The notes: generated by a model not told the origin, from the letters alone. Counted from the first letter of the stretch, positions 34,469-47,021 are shown. The stretch is DNA of 64,000 nucleotides from Cryptomeria japonica (GCF_030272615.1 NC_081413.1:564198010-564262009), one strand, 5' to 3'. Numbers and translations: made by a program.

Positions 34469-35030
34469 TAATTGTATATTCATATAAATATCAAATCACA
34501 TCTTCAAATTATAATAACTAATAAATCATATTAAATAATAAGTATAATTTGAATTCTATAATCACTATATAAATACATGTAATAAATATATTCATATAAG
34601 TTATATTATATCTATATTATTATAAGTAAAAGAATTGAAGGTGACAAGTAGGGTAGATCGGGAGTGTATAAAAATAGTAATATTTAAACCTTATTACTAG
34701 ATTGGAAATAACTGAAAATTTTGTATGAAAACTGGGAGTCTGGGAGAAACAACTGATAGAGATAGGTAGCAAGATAAGAAAATCATGAGCCAGTAGGGAA
34801 GGTAGCTAATGAGATAACTTCTTGATCTTAAGCAACAAAAAATTAAATTGTGCACCTACCACATGCAATTAAAAGGAACAACAATATCGACATCTCCTTA
34901 TTGTAATAATTAGATTTCTTAGGAGTATTATTTCTTGTCATCATCAATATTTTTCTAGGACAAATAGTTTACAAGGATTTTAGTTATTCCAGTTTCAATG
35001 GAATGCTTAAAATTATTATTTTTAACAATA
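34040..35030. other. AT-rich sequence with (AT)n microsatellite
   Basis: No gene seen. A perfect TA dinucleotide run occupies about 34412-34465. The rest is low-complexity AT-rich sequence. Confidence 0.7.
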
Positions 35031-35966
35031 CTATCTATTGAAAACATGAGTTGTGTTGTGTTGTCATTCATGTCAACATGTCTTGTGTTATCATTAATGT
35101 AATTATGTGTTGCGGATGGTCTAAAAGTGAGTGTTTTGATATTATTATGTGGCTTGGTGAAAATATTGAGGTGGTTTTGGAAGGTTGGTGTAGTGGAAGT
35201 TTCAATTTGCAAGAAAGAGTTTTTAATGTCCCAATCGAAGAATGCTTTTCCTCTGGTATGTGAATATTATGGAGTATGGCTTTGGATATAATGTTTATAT
35301 TCTATGTATAATGCACTATTAGGTTTGCAAGTCCTTGATTGCTCAAATTTATAGGTGTTTGTTGTTTTTTCTAATAGTGGTTGTTTGCCAATACTAGTCT
35401 GAAGAATGCTTGGTGGATTTTGGGTATGTGGATTCAAGTTTTCTAGCCTTAAGGACATGTTCATTTGGTTTGTGTAGTGTTCTAGTTTAGTATTGGTGTG
35501 TTAAGTTGATTGGAAAGTGAAGTTATGTTGTTTTGTGTTCAACATGCTTAGTTGTGTTGTGTTCAGGCTGGTCCAATTAGCTTATCTTACTTGGATCATA
35601 TTTATTTGGTCCAAGTTTTTGTTTACCGCTACAATTGGTAAATTAAATACAATATATAATAATGTACATGAAAATTCATACCAAACACAACAGTAAAATA
35701 TATCTTTATTCGCACATGCAATTATTACACAGAAGAAGACCAAAGATGGTCGACCAAGAATTACAACAGATCTGACAATAGTGTACTACTTCATTGGCAG
35801 TACACAACATATTTAAAGGCTTTGATGATTGTTGAGAGGTACACAATCATCGGCCAATCGACACATAACTACCCGAGAGTGACAACCCACTTAATATAAT
35901 TAATTAATACATTGTCGGGTAACCAAAATTATCAAACATAACAATATGCGTTTTATGCCAACTAAA

Positions 35967-36640
35967 TTATCCCCCCCAAAAGAAATAGTTGTCTTCCTGA
36001 CCACAAGTAAACATAAAGTAATATCTGGAAAGACTAATGATAAGAGTGTTGACCAAGACTTGTACTGGACAACCCCAACATGCAGTGTACCTGCCAAATC
36101 AAAAGGAGATTTGGGGGCAACACCCCCAATGGGGTCAAGGGGCAGCGCCCCTTTCTTGTTTTGTACTTGCAATGCCCTTCCTGAGTTTTGTCCACCAGAT
36201 GGAATTTCCATCCCTCCATGGGGTTCTGTATCACCAGATGGAAGTTTAAATCTACCAGGACTACTAGATAGTTCCATTCTCCTAGCCCCGCCAGATGGCA
36301 GTTCCATTCCGCCAACTCTGCCAGATGGCAGGTCCACTCCACCAACTTTACCAGATGGTAGGTCCACTTAGCCATGTCCAGGACCACCAACTCTACCACA
36401 ACCCCCAGATGGCAGGTCCATGACAACCAACTTTGCCACAACCGCCAAATGGTAGGTCCAGTCCATCATGTCTAGGATTGCCAACTCCACCACGACCGCT
36501 AGATGGCAGGTCGACTCCACCATATCTAGGACCGCCAGGACTGCCAACTCCGCCATGTCCACCAAGTGATGGTAGCATCCCCTCTTCCCTTAACAGTGAC
36601 ATCTCCTCCATTTGACCAACAAAGGTCTCGTGACTACCAA
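35967..36640 (-). pseudogene. PSGG-repeat C-terminal region of element I
   Basis: On the minus strand a minisatellite at about 36190-36560 (nine copies of a CCAGATGG-containing unit, 30-60 bp) encodes GGVDLPSGRVGGMELPSGG-type repeats. After it, GALPLDPIGGVAPKSPFDL matches the end of J (RALPLDPTRGAAPKPS near 54855). The PSGG expansion itself is not in J. Low-complexity; function unknown. Confidence 0.5.
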
Positions 36641-37170
36641 GAGTTTCCTTACTTATGTACGATTAGTATATATGCCTCCAACTCTCACCATATGAGATCT
36701 CCTCGGTCGCCAATTATGTATGGATTTATGGAAATTCCATACGGATCTCTTCAAACTTCCCTACGAACTCTATATGGACAGCTCCAAACTTCATACAAAT
36801 GTCTTCATGTTCGTACAAATTTCTCCTATATGTCCGTATAGGAGTTCTTATGGCTGGCCGTACGGATTTCCTTGTGTCTAGCTGTATGGATTTTTCTAAG
36901 TCTGGTCATATGAATTTTCATTTCCCTGACCGTACGGATTTCCCTATGTTTGGCCATACAAATTTTCCTTGAATCTCGTGCAAATTTTGGTATAGATTTT
37001 ATTTCTTTTCATTGTACGGATTCCTTCCGCCCTCGTACGAAATTCTACACACCTTGTACATACGACCCATCCTGCCTTCGTACGATTTATTTCACCCTCC
37101 GTACGGATTTCTCTTCCTTGTTTACATATGTCTTCCGTACGGTCTTTTAATCTCCTCCTTGCATTGACCT
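36640..37170 (-). pseudogene. Tyrosine-spaced repeat region of element I
   Basis: The minus strand encodes short repeats with a Tyr about every 8-12 residues, such as ISYEGGRNPYNEK and NPYGQGNENSYDQT. On the DNA this appears as frequent GTACGG / CATACG steps. It corresponds to the same region of J (53700-54400) and takes the place where RT and integrase would be. Several stops and frame changes. Confidence 0.55.
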
Positions 37171-37194
37171 CTGTGGTTCCATATGTATGTTAAA

Positions 37195-37413
37195 ATTTTT
37201 ACTCGATAGTGTATTAATTAATTGTATTAAGTGTGTTGTCACTCTTGGGTAGTTATGTGTCGGTTGGTTGACAGTTGTGTACCTCTCAACAACCATCGAA
37301 ACCTTTAAATATGTCGTGTACTACCAAGGAAGTAGTATTGTATTGTTGGATCTGTAGTAATCCTTGGTCGACCATCTCTTGTCTTCTTCTCTGTAATAAT
37401 TGCATGTTGGTGA
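37195..37413 (+). repeat. Inverted LTR fragment inside element I
   Basis: This stretch matches the family LTR (compare 50525-50735 in J) in the plus orientation, opposite to element I's own LTRs: GTGTATTAATTAATTGTATT, GTTGTCACTCTTGGGTAG, CTTTAAATATGTCGTG and AATCCTTGG are all present. It starts right after the protease linker residues SPTCN; J continues in frame at that point without it. The junction shares GCAAT with the gene sequence. Confidence 0.75.
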
Positions 37414-38600
37414 AAATACCTCATAGTCCTCCATTTTCCAGTGGAATAGTCCATTCAGGGAACTCGTCTCATCTTCAGAGCAATCTTCCACTTCATTGTT
37501 GGGTTCCATGCCGTTTCCACCCTTAGACTCTAAGTTGGAAGATGCCAGCTCTTCAGTCACCACCTGGTTCCTCAAGTCAATGACGTGCTTCCTCCCATCA
37601 CTCTTAATTGAGAGTGTGTTTCACTTCCAATTATGATTTAAATTGGTAGTAATCAACCATCCCCTCTTGAGGAGTGCGTTGTATGCCTTATTTTGTAATG
37701 GGATGACTACAAAGTCCAAGAAAAATTGTTGTGTCCCAATCATTACTTTTTATGCCATCAATGTTCCCAACGACCGGATGCGGTGTTGGTTGACACCTAT
37801 CAAATGGAAGGTTGGTGGCCAAAGCGTTGACTTCCCCAAACATTTTTAAGTGTCTTTTGGCAGTACATTTACTTTGGAGCCTCCATCGACAATGGTGTTT
37901 GTCAACTTCTTCCCCATTATTTCCATCTCGACGACTGTCGACTTCCTCCCGATGCTCATTGTCAGCAACATTGGATCACTCGACTCATTCCCTTCGGGTG
38001 ATGGTTTTCTTGTCAATTCCTCCTCGTCTGTCTTACATTGTTTCTGGATGACTGTGTCATCACTGATTATGTTGGCAATTTACATTCCTAGTTGTGGCAT
38101 ATTTTGAAGAAGGTCTACCACCTTGATGGGTACGGTTGTTTGTAGCACCTGTTGGACTATGTTCCTCTCCGACTCCCGCAATGATGTACTTGCAGTTCCA
38201 TTGGAAGTTACTCGTTCCTTCGCCAATACTTGTTCTACTTTGGCTCGTTCCTTTTCTGTACCAGAGTTTGAATACATCACCTTCTTTGTCTGTGCTCTAA
38301 TGATTGCCAAAACCACTTCCTCATGTTCCTCCACATCCAACATATTTATACCCTTTTGCTTCGAGTAGTTGGTGTCTTCATAGTCACCTGATCCACACCA
38401 TTTTGCATAATAATTGTACGTTGTCTTTCTTGTTATGGCAATCTCTCGCAAAGTGTCCCCATTCACTACATTGTCGGCACTGCATGATAGGATGTCCTCT
38501 AGAGTTGTACTGTATTTGATTTCGCCCTCATTGATTTCCATAACCACTTGGCGATACATTATGTGATTTTGATGGGTTGGACTCTCCCTATGTGAAGAGT
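37414..38600 (-). pseudogene. Zinc knuckle and aspartic protease of element I
   Basis: From 38559 leftward there is a knuckle-like CKWCGSG-type segment, an acidic linker (DVEEHEEVVLAIIRAQTKK) and then the protease around 37950-37700: KLTNTIVDGG with the Asp-Gly-Gly active site, then GWLITT and HNWK. The C-terminal linker holds RNQVVTEELASS and DETSSLNGLFHWKMEDYEVF. It is collinear with 52540-53560 of J. Stops and frameshifts break it. Confidence 0.7.
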
Positions 38601-38688
38601 ACTTGTGTACTTCTCATCTTCAAATTGTATGGGCACTCCTTGATTGAATGCCCAAGCACTTGGCAAATTTCATGAAACATATTTCTAG

Positions 38689-38946
38689 GACAATTAACTT
38701 TTGTGTGCCCCCTCTTTTGCATTCAGTACACCATAGTTCATTACCTTCTTTGCTAGTTCCTTTCTCAGCCTTCAATTCTTTCATCATTCTCAACATATCC
38801 TGTGGAAGGGGTTGTACGACAATTAACTTTTGTGTGCCCCTCCCTTTTGCATTTAGTACACCATAGTTCATTACCTTCTTTGCTGGTTCCTTTCTAAGCC
38901 TTCAATTCTTTCATCATTCTCAACATATCCCATCAAAGGGCTCGTA
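38689..38946 (-). repeat. 129-bp in-frame tandem duplication of a zinc-knuckle segment in element I
   Basis: 38689-38817 and 38818-38946 are near-identical copies, each encoding MLRMMKELKAEKGTSKEG and NELWCTECKRGGTQKLIV. The unit is 43 codons, so the frame is kept. J has one copy (about 52150-52270) that still reads CTECKIEGHMNGDC, a proper CCHC; both copies in I have lost the His. Confidence 0.8.
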
Positions 38947-39760
38947 CGGTTTTGGATTCTTCGTCACTGCTACCTTCAGTGCTCTCATCATCATTGGTCT
39001 TCCTCTTCTCTCAGGCGGAGGTTTTGTTTTTACTCTCGATGTCCATCGCCTGATTGTAAGCATCAACGTATGAGGGCGGAGGCACTACTTTCATCTTTTT
39101 GTGTAGTGAGGGTATCAATTCCTCTGTGAACCACCTCTTCTTCAACCCATCAACTGGCTGGTTCTCCATCTTGTTCAATAGTTCTTTGAGCCTACGGTTG
39201 TAAGAACGTACACTCTCATTTTTCCCTTGCTTAGTATTATAGATTTCAGCCACGATCTTATTATCATCCCTTAGGAGTGTGAATTCCTTCTGGAACACCC
39301 TCTTAAGATCACTCCATCTTGTCTTGTGCTGGGTGTCAAGGTCTGTGTACTAGTCAATGGCGATCCCCCGAAGGGTGGCGGGAAATTCCTTCATCCAGTA
39401 GTCCTTGTCATCTTGGCCATTTTCCTCCCAAATGGTTATGCATATTTTGCAATGTCGTACGGGGTCCTCTGATCCGTCTCTTGTGAACTTCGATAGTTTC
39501 TGCTTCTCCTGGGTGTTCAAAATTATTTTCACTCGGAAGGTATGTGTGTATTTGCCTTGTGTGTCGGACCTGGGTGGGTTGTTTTGACCTCTATGTTCTG
39601 GTACTTTCCCTGCACTCTTGGCCATGTAGGAGTCCTCTACACATCCACCTTCAACGTCCCCAACACTTCGAGTACTTCTAGTGTCCTAACACTTCAAGTA
39701 CTTCCATGCTTTGACTCGTCTCTGTGGTCCCTCTGGCCGAGGGTCGGTGGATCATCTAAT
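38947..39760 (-). pseudogene. gag of element I
   Basis: Two frames (39625-39350 and 39298-39011) give the gag core: VRHCKICITIWEENGQDD, YWMKEFPATLRGIAID, then FQKEFTLLRDDNKIVAEIYN, SVRSYNRRLKELLNKMEN and VPPPSYVDAYNQAMDIE. This is a Retrotrans_gag-type capsid region of plant gypsy type. Close homologue of J 51540-52130. Confidence 0.75.
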
Positions 39761-41199
39761 CACTTGGTCTTGACCACCTTGTAGCCTCTTCTCTCATTTA
39801 ATGGGATCTACGAACATGAATCACTCAAGGCTGACTCGACTTCTTTTAAGGCAACAATGCCAAAATGTTTATTGCTACAATTGGTAAATTAAATACAAGA
39901 AATAATAATATACATGACAATGCATACGAGACACAACAGTAAAATATATCTTTATTTACACATGCAATTATTTCAGAGAAGAAGACCAAAGATGGTCGGC
40001 CAAGGATTACAAAAGATCCGATAATACCGTACTACTTCCTTGGCAGTACACGCCATATTTAAAGGCTTCGACGGTTGCATAGAGGTACACAACCATCAAC
40101 TAACTGACACATAACTACCCGAGAGTGACAACCCACTTAATACATTGTCGGGTAACCAAAATTATCAAACATAACAATATGTGTTTTATGCCAACTACAA
40201 TTTTCTTTGGAGACTAATTTTAGTTAGTGTTTTGGGTCTCACCATGGTATGTGGAAATCTACATTGTGTAATTTATATTGGAGGATAGTTTTTGGGCCAA
40301 CTGGTTAATATGCTTTAATATTTTTCTACACATTTCATTTGATGTCGAGCTTGGAGGATGTGTTAGCTTGTGTAGTTCATTGGAATTGTTTGGAAATAAC
40401 ATGCTATGATGTATTTAGGTCCTCTCTATCTCCTGGAGTGGACCACATTTGATATTTTTGGTCCAAGTGCCTGCATTTATGTAATAATATATATTCTATT
40501 TGTGGTAGACCTAGTCAAGGGTTTTAATGATTAATCTTGTATATAAATGAGTGTGGATGCGTGAGTAAAGCTATGGTTTGTGTGTGAATTGATGTGCAAC
40601 AAATGTGAATGATTTGTAAGTAGATTTGGTGTTGGAGATGTGTGAAAATTCAATTATGAAGAGTTGTGATCATGATATCTTTAGTGTGACAATGTTATGA
40701 GATAGTGTTTAAAGTTATATGTGTTTGCCATGTTATTGGTCGCTTGACACCATGGTTCAAGGACAGGGTCATGATCAAGAGATTTTGTTCATTTCAATCT
40801 AGCTAATTCCTTTCTCTGCTAGAAGACAATGTGTCTCTTGGCAGCTTTCTATATCTTGCCCTAAGACAATGTGTCTCATTCTTGTAAGTCATCTATATCT
40901 TGCTCTAAGGTTCTATACTTTACTATTTCAAGTCCTCTCAGGGGTAGTGGGTTCTGGAGGGAACATGCAATAAATTGTATTCATATTATGAGTGTGATTC
41001 TCACCATGGTTTTTACCTGCTTAGGGTTTTCCATGTAAGTCTAGTGTTCATGTGTTTGTTGTAAATTCATGATTTATTACTAAAGTAATTATATAGTTGT
41101 GGTTGAAGTTTAAAAGATCAAAAATTATCTTGAGGTAAAGATTGATTTCCCCACCCCCCACCCCCCCCCCCCCTCTTAGTTCTATGGTGTGTTCAAAAA

Positions 41200-41211
41200 T
41201 TGGTATCATAG
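41200..41211 (+). promoter_or_regulatory. Primer-binding site of element H
   Basis: TTGGTATCATAGC directly follows the 5' LTR and matches initiator tRNA-Met with one mismatch from TGGTATCAGAGC. Confidence 0.8.
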
Positions 41212-41254
41212 CGAGGTTCATCTCAAGAAGCTTAACTACTGGGGAAGATTCGAA

Positions 41255-42280
41255 ATGACACAAGATTTCACCTTCAAGGTTCCAAAGTTTGACAGTACAC
41301 ATTATGCTTATTGGAAATAAAGGATGGAATATCATTTAGCAACTATGTCGATTAAAATATGGGAAAGCATTATGATTGGCTATACCGCTCCTCATAATGC
41401 TCCTAAAACTCTAGATGAAATCAAAGAATATGAGAATAATGAAAAGGATACAATTGCAATTGTCACTTGTTTGAATGATGAAATATTTAACAAAGTTACA
41501 GGCACAAAGTTAGCTAAATAAATCCAGGACAATTTGAAGAGTGTATTTGAAGGTGATGAAAAGACAAAGCAAGCCAAGATTACAAATCTAAAGCACAACT
41601 TTGATAATGTGAAGATGTTTGATGATGAAAATATTAAAGGCTAAATTCATTGACTGAATGAGATTGTAAATGTACTTAGGGGTTTTGGTGGAATGATAGA
41701 AGTGAAGTTGTGAGGAAGATAATGGCAATGTCATTGCCCAAATTCTATAAACCTAAAAAGTATGCTATTGAGGAAAGTAATGATACGAATAAGTATAGTG
41801 TGTATCAACTCCTTGGTTTACTTTATTCCTTTGAGACTAATGAATTGGATGACATCAAAAAGGAAAGGAAAGAAGCCTAAATGAGAAATAGAAGAAATTG
41901 AAGATATGGATGAGATTGAAGGAAGTTTCGTGAGAAGATTGAAGAGAGGAATTGGAAGGTACAAAGGTAAGTTACCCCTAAAATATTTTAATTGTGGAAT
42001 AATTGGTCATTATGCTTCTAGATGTATGTATAAAGAGGATTATGGTAGAATATCTAATGATGATTACAAAGAAAAGGAGAACTATAGAGGGAATGTCATA
42101 AATAAGAAAAGAGATGATAGGCATAAGCAAAAGAAGAGTTTTTGTTCAACAAAGACATACTCATATGAAGAATAAGATGGTGAAAACTCAAATGAAGAAT
42201 CTTTGTCCCTGGCTATAGAAGAAAAGAATAATGAGAGGTATGGAAGTCCAGAAGATGTGAAGAATAGTGAGAAACTATAG
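41255..42280 (+). pseudogene. gag of element H
   Basis: The start MTQDFTFKVPKFDSTHYAYW is the typical N-terminus of copia gag (DUF4219/UBN2 type). The capsid-like part continues at 41324-41521 and, after stops, to 41640. A knuckle follows at about 41985, reading YFNCGIIGHYASRC, where the first Cys of CCHC is Tyr. Acidic sequence follows. Stops TAA, TAA, TGA and others and a frameshift near 41700-41890 break it. Confidence 0.75.
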
Positions 42281-42299
42281 AGTTTGAAGACTGCACAAC

Positions 42300-43510
42300 A
42301 TGCAAAAGTAGAACTAAAAGCGTGGACCATTGACTCTCGATGTTCAAATAATATGACCGCTGATAAAGGTAAGTTTATTGACCTTGAGAAGTATGATGGT
42401 GGATTAGTTAAGTTTGTAAGAGAGGAAGTTGCAACTATTTGTGGAAAAGGAAGCATCTTTATTGATGGTAAGCATAAAACTAATGATTTATTATGTTAAA
42501 AGTTGGAGACATAACCTATTGAGTGTGAGTCATATTTGTAGTAAATGTTATAAGGTCATATTTCATGGGACCAAATGTGAAATTAGAAAAGGAGGGTCCA
42601 AAATATTGGCTACAAAAGGTATCAAGACTAATGTAAATGTTTATTGTGCGAAGGATAACAGTGGAAGCAATTGTTTGTTGGCACATAGTTGTGAATGTTG
42701 GTTGTGGCACAAAAGAATGAGACATATCAACTTTGATAATATGTTGAAGATTAGTTATAATCATGTTGTGAGAGATTTACCAAGAATTATCAAACGTATC
42801 GATACTATGTGTAGGGAATGTTAATTAGGAAATCAAACAAAGAGGAGATTAGAAAACAAGGAGTATGCCACTTCACAACCTTTGGAGTTGGTTCATACAG
42901 ATCTATGTAGACCTACAAGGACAAAAGGGTTAAAAGGAGAAAGGTATTTTATGCTACTTATTAATGATTACTCTAGAATGACATGGGTTACTTTCTGGAA
43001 AGAAAATTCTAAAGTGTTAGATAGATTTAGAATATTCAAGTAATTGGATGAGAATCAAATAGATGGTAGAATCAAATTTATGAGGTGTGATAGAGGAGGG
43101 GAATTTACATGAAATGAATTCAATAAATTTTGAAGAATGTGGTATTAGAAGGTATTTTTTATGCTATGAGGAATCCTCAACAGATTGGTGTAGCTGAAAG
43201 GAAGAATAGCACTATTGTTGAGAAGGCCAAAACTATGTTGAAATATGCTAACTTGCCTAATGTCTACTAGAAATAAGTTGTGCATATTTTTGTTTACCTT
43301 CTTAACAAGGTACAAATTAGAGTGAATCACCCAAAGACACCTTATGAACTTTGGAAGGGAAGACCTCCTACAATTAAGTACTTCAGTCTATTTGGAAGCA
43401 AGTGCTAAATAAAGAGAGATGAAGAAGATCTAGGAAAGTTTGATGCAAGAGTAGATGAAGGAACCTTTTTGGGCTATTCTACAAATAGGGAGGCTTACTG
43501 ATGTTATAAT
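42300..43510 (+). pseudogene. Protease and integrase of element H
   Basis: WTIDSRCSNNMT (about 42325-42360) is the copia protease active site with DSG changed to DSR. The integrase N-terminus has LWHKRMRHINFDNM and CREC; the core has LVHTDLCRPTRT, MRCDRGGEFT and GVAERKNSTIV, giving Asp, Asp and Glu. Frames change near 42500, 42825 and 43130, with stops between. Confidence 0.8.
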
Positions 43511-43799
43511 AAGAGGCTGCAAAAGATTATGGAAAGTACAAATGTGAAAGTTTATGAAGAATGGAATCAGACTAAGATTGCATCTAAACTTGCGACTAAG
43601 ATAGAAATTATGCTAGTTGATGTAGAAGAGAAAGTTGATTTAGAAGAGGAGACTGAAATAGAAGAAGAAGAACCTGAACAAGCTCTTAAAACATATCAAG
43701 GTATGTGCAAAAGAATCCCTCAGAAGATCATATCATTGGAGACAAAAGAAAAGGTGTTTAGATAAGAAAAAAACTTACAAAATATTGTGAACAAACAAA

Positions 43800-44760
43800 T
43801 TATTGTTTTCTATCTCAAGTAGAGCCTAAGACCTATGCGAAAGTCATTAAAGATGAGAGTTGGATATAAGAAATGGAAGAAGAGTTGAATTAGAGACAAA
43901 ATAATTAGCCATGGGAATTGGTACATAGACTTGTCAATAAAAATGTGATAGGAACCAAGCGGGTTTTCTAGACAAGCTAAATGAAGATGGAAAGCCACTA
44001 GAGACAAGGGAATATTGGTCTGCAAGGGTTATTCACAAGTTGAAGGCATAAATTTTGAGGAGACATTTTATCTGATAGCAAGGATAGAAGCTATAAAGAT
44101 GTTTCTTGCATTTGTAACTCATAACAACTTTAAGGTATATCAGATGATGTCAAGTTAGCCTTTTTAAATGGTGAAATTGAAGAAGAAATATACATTGAAC
44201 AACTAAATGGATTTAAGCTATTAGAATATCTAGATATGGTTTGCAGATTGAAGAAGGTATTATATGGACTCAATCAAGCTCCTAGAGCTTGGTATGCAAG
44301 GTTGGATAGGTATTTGTTGCAGTAGAATTTCATAAAAGGTACTATAGATAGTAATCTTTACTTCACAATTGAAGGTTACAAATTGTTGATTGTTGTTGTG
44401 TACGTTGATGATATCATATTAGGAGGACATGATAATGTATGGAGTTTGCAAAGGAGATGCAAAAGGAATTTTAGATGTCTATGATAAGTATCATTTTTCC
44501 TTGGTCTTCAAGTTATTCAATCAGGAAAAAGGCATTTTTATTTCTCAGACAAAATATATCAAGGATATGTTGAAGAAGTTTCAGATGGATAATTATAAAC
44601 CAGTTGCCACCCCTATAGCTACTGGTTCTAAGTTAAGGAAGGAAAATGAATCTCTAGATGTTGATAAAAAAAAGTATAGATATATGATTTGAGGATTGTT
44701 GTATTTGACTGCTTCAAAACTAGATATTATGTAAATTGTTTGTTTGGTGGCTAGATATCA
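43800..44760 (+). pseudogene. Reverse transcriptase of element H
   Basis: A badly broken RT. The catalytic segment VVVYVDDIIL is at about 44390-44418. QTKYIKDMLKKFQMDNYKPV and ATPIATGSKL (44429-44692) are standard copia RT landmarks. Upstream fingers survive only in short pieces ([16 protein letters not shown] near 44265). Confidence 0.75.
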
Positions 44761-44829
44761 GGCTAGTCCTAATAAATCTCATGATCAAGCAGTGAAGAGG
44801 ATATTCAAATATTTGAAAGGAACTCTAGA

Positions 44830-45300
44830 TTGTGGTATAAGAAGGATGATGATTTCATATTGAAAACATTTACAAATGTTGATTGGGTTGGATGTGTTGA
44901 TGAGAGGATAAGTACAAGTGATGGAGTATTTTTCTTGGGATATATATTGGTCTCTTGGTTGAGTAAAAAACAAGATTTAATATCATTATCTATTGCAGAG
45001 ACACAATACATTGTAGAAATGTCTTTTTGCACTCAGGTCATGTGGATGAAACAAACTTTAAAAGATATCAATGTAGTGTATAATGAAGAAATTCCTATTT
45101 TGTGTGATAATACAAGTTCTATTAACATTTCAAAAAGTCCAATAATGCATTCAAGGACTAAAAATATTGCAATCCAATATCATTTCTTAAGAGAGAAGGT
45201 TGCAAATAAGGAAGTCAGATTGGAGTATATACCTATTCAAGAACAAATTGCAGATATCTTTACTAAGGCATTGGCGAAGGATACCTTTGACTATCTTTGA
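44830..45300 (+). pseudogene. RNase H of element H
   Basis: An open frame of 156 residues holds the copia RNase H: NVDWVGCVDERISTSDGVFF, VSWLSKKQDLISLSIAETQY, IPILCDNTSSINISKSPIMH and IQEQIADIFTKAL. Catalytic Asp and Glu positions can be seen. The start is only where the frame opens, because the natural product is a polyprotein. Confidence 0.85.
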
Positions 45301-45796
45301 TAGAAGTTGGTTGTCATCACCCCTCCTTTTTTAGACTAGATGCATTCAGATGGTGTATCTATCTAGGGGGAGTTCTAGAATTCATCTTTTGCAACTGGAG
45401 TAATGCAATGGCTTCTCTCAGGGGGAGTAGTGAGTATTATAGTTATCAAAGCTTATCAATAAGGGAGAGAGAGAGTCTAGCACTCCCAGGTGGGGGGGGG
45501 GAATCTAGCGGGTCCCAACCTATTGTTTCTTTAGACTATTGGCTAGAGTCTATACGTAACATGGGTGGGTGGGAATTCTAGTTGGGGGTCGGGCCCGAAC
45601 CTATTGGGATACTTACTCACTTACCCACCCACTCACTCACTTGCTGGATCTCAATGTTAGGCTCCAAATCAAGCCCTATTCGATTAAGATGAAGGGCTCT
45701 GAGAGTGCCTTGTCATTAATGTCAAAGGGGGAGAGAGATTAATTGCATGTCCTCTTTACTATTGGTGGTGTTGCCATCAATGACAAAGAGGGAGAA
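45301..45796 (+). other. 3' untranslated region of element H
   Basis: G-rich and low-complexity tracts (GGGGGAGTAGTGAG near 45420, a G run near 45492, an ACTCACTTACCCACC run near 45605) lead to the polypurine tract before the LTR at 45797. No gene. Confidence 0.5.
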
Positions 45797-47021
45797 TATT
45801 GGAAACTTAAGTTGTTGTGTCATGTTGTCATTGATGTCAAGCTGTCTTGCATTGTCATTAATGTCACTATGTGTTACGAAAGAGAGTGTTTTGATATTGT
45901 TATGTGGAGGTGTTTTCAAAAGGTTGCTATAGTGGAAGTTTCAATATGCAAGAACAATTATTTATGCAAGAAAGAGTTTTTCAAAGTCCTAGTGGAAGAA
46001 TGCTTTGCATTCCTTAGGTATGTGAATATCATGGAGTGTGGCTTTGGATATAATGTTTATGTTTTGTGTATATTGCACTATTAAGTTTGCAGGTCCTCTA
46101 TTGCTTAGATGGTAGAGGTGGTTGTTACTATTTCTAATAGTGATTTTTTGTCAGAACTAGTTTGATGAATTCTTGGTGGCTTTCGAATATGTAGATTCAA
46201 GTGTTTCAACTTAGAGGACATGCTCATTTGGTTTGTGTAGTTTTCCAATTCAATTTTGGGGTGTTAAGTTGACTGACAAGTGAAATTATGTTATTTTGAG
46301 TTTAGCATGCTCAGTTATGTTGTGTTCAAGATGGTTGATTGGCTTATCTTACTTGGATCATATTCTTTTGGTCTCGGTTTTCTTTGGATAATAAGATTCG
46401 TTAAAGTTTTATGTCTCATTGTGTTGTGTGGAGATTCACATTGTGTAATTTGTATTGGAGGATAGTTTTTGGGCCGATTGGTTAACAAGATTTAATGCTT
46501 ATCTACATGTTCATTTGATGTCGACCTCAAAGGATGTGTTAGAGTGTGTGGTTCATCAAAATCATTTGGAAATCATGTTATGATGTATTTAGGTCTTCTC
46601 TATCTCTGGGAGTAGATCACATTTGATATTTTTGGTCTGGCCAAATTTTTGTAATAATGTATATTTTGTTTGTGGCCGACTTAGTCAAGGGTTTTAATGT
46701 TTAATATTGTATATAAAGGAGTGTGGATGTGTGAGTCAAGATATGGGTTGTGTGCGAATTGATGCAACATATGTGAATGGTTTGCAAGCATATTTGGTGT
46801 TGGAGATGTGTGAAAGTCAGTTGTGAAAAGTTGTGACAATTATATCTTTAGTGTGACAATATTCGGAGATAGAGTTTGAAGTTGGATGTGATTTCCATGA
46901 TATTGGTTACTTGACATAGTGGTTCAAGGAAAATTTCATGATCAAGACATCTTGTTCATTTTAATTTAGCTATTCCTTTCTCCATTGAAAGATAGTGAAT
47001 CTCCTGGCAACCTTAAGACAA

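Larger units (their letters stand above)
35620..40199 (-). mobile_element. Element I: non-autonomous gag-protease LTR element (family I/J)
   Basis: LTRs 35620-35966 (347 bp) and 39866-40199 (334 bp; the 13-bp difference is one insertion) flank gag, zinc knuckles and protease on the minus strand. A Tyr-repeat and a PSGG-repeat region follow. Flanks GTTTT and ATTTT suggest a 5-bp duplication with one mismatch, in the 5' LTR of H. A GGGGGGATAA tract marks the polypurine end at about 35967-35982 and TTTTGGCATTGTTGCC the PBS at about 39850-39865. No RT or integrase is present. Same family as J. Confidence 0.8.
35036..41198 (+). repeat. 5' LTR of element H, interrupted by element I
   Basis: Starts TATTGAAAACATGAG and ends GGTGTGTTCAAAA. 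The pieces 35036-35619 and 40200-41198 align with the 3' LTR. A TATA box, GTATATAAATG, lies at 40539-40549, just as GTATATAAAGG does in the 3' LTR at 46709-46719. A poly-C tract at about 41150-41173 is near the end. Confidence 0.8.
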
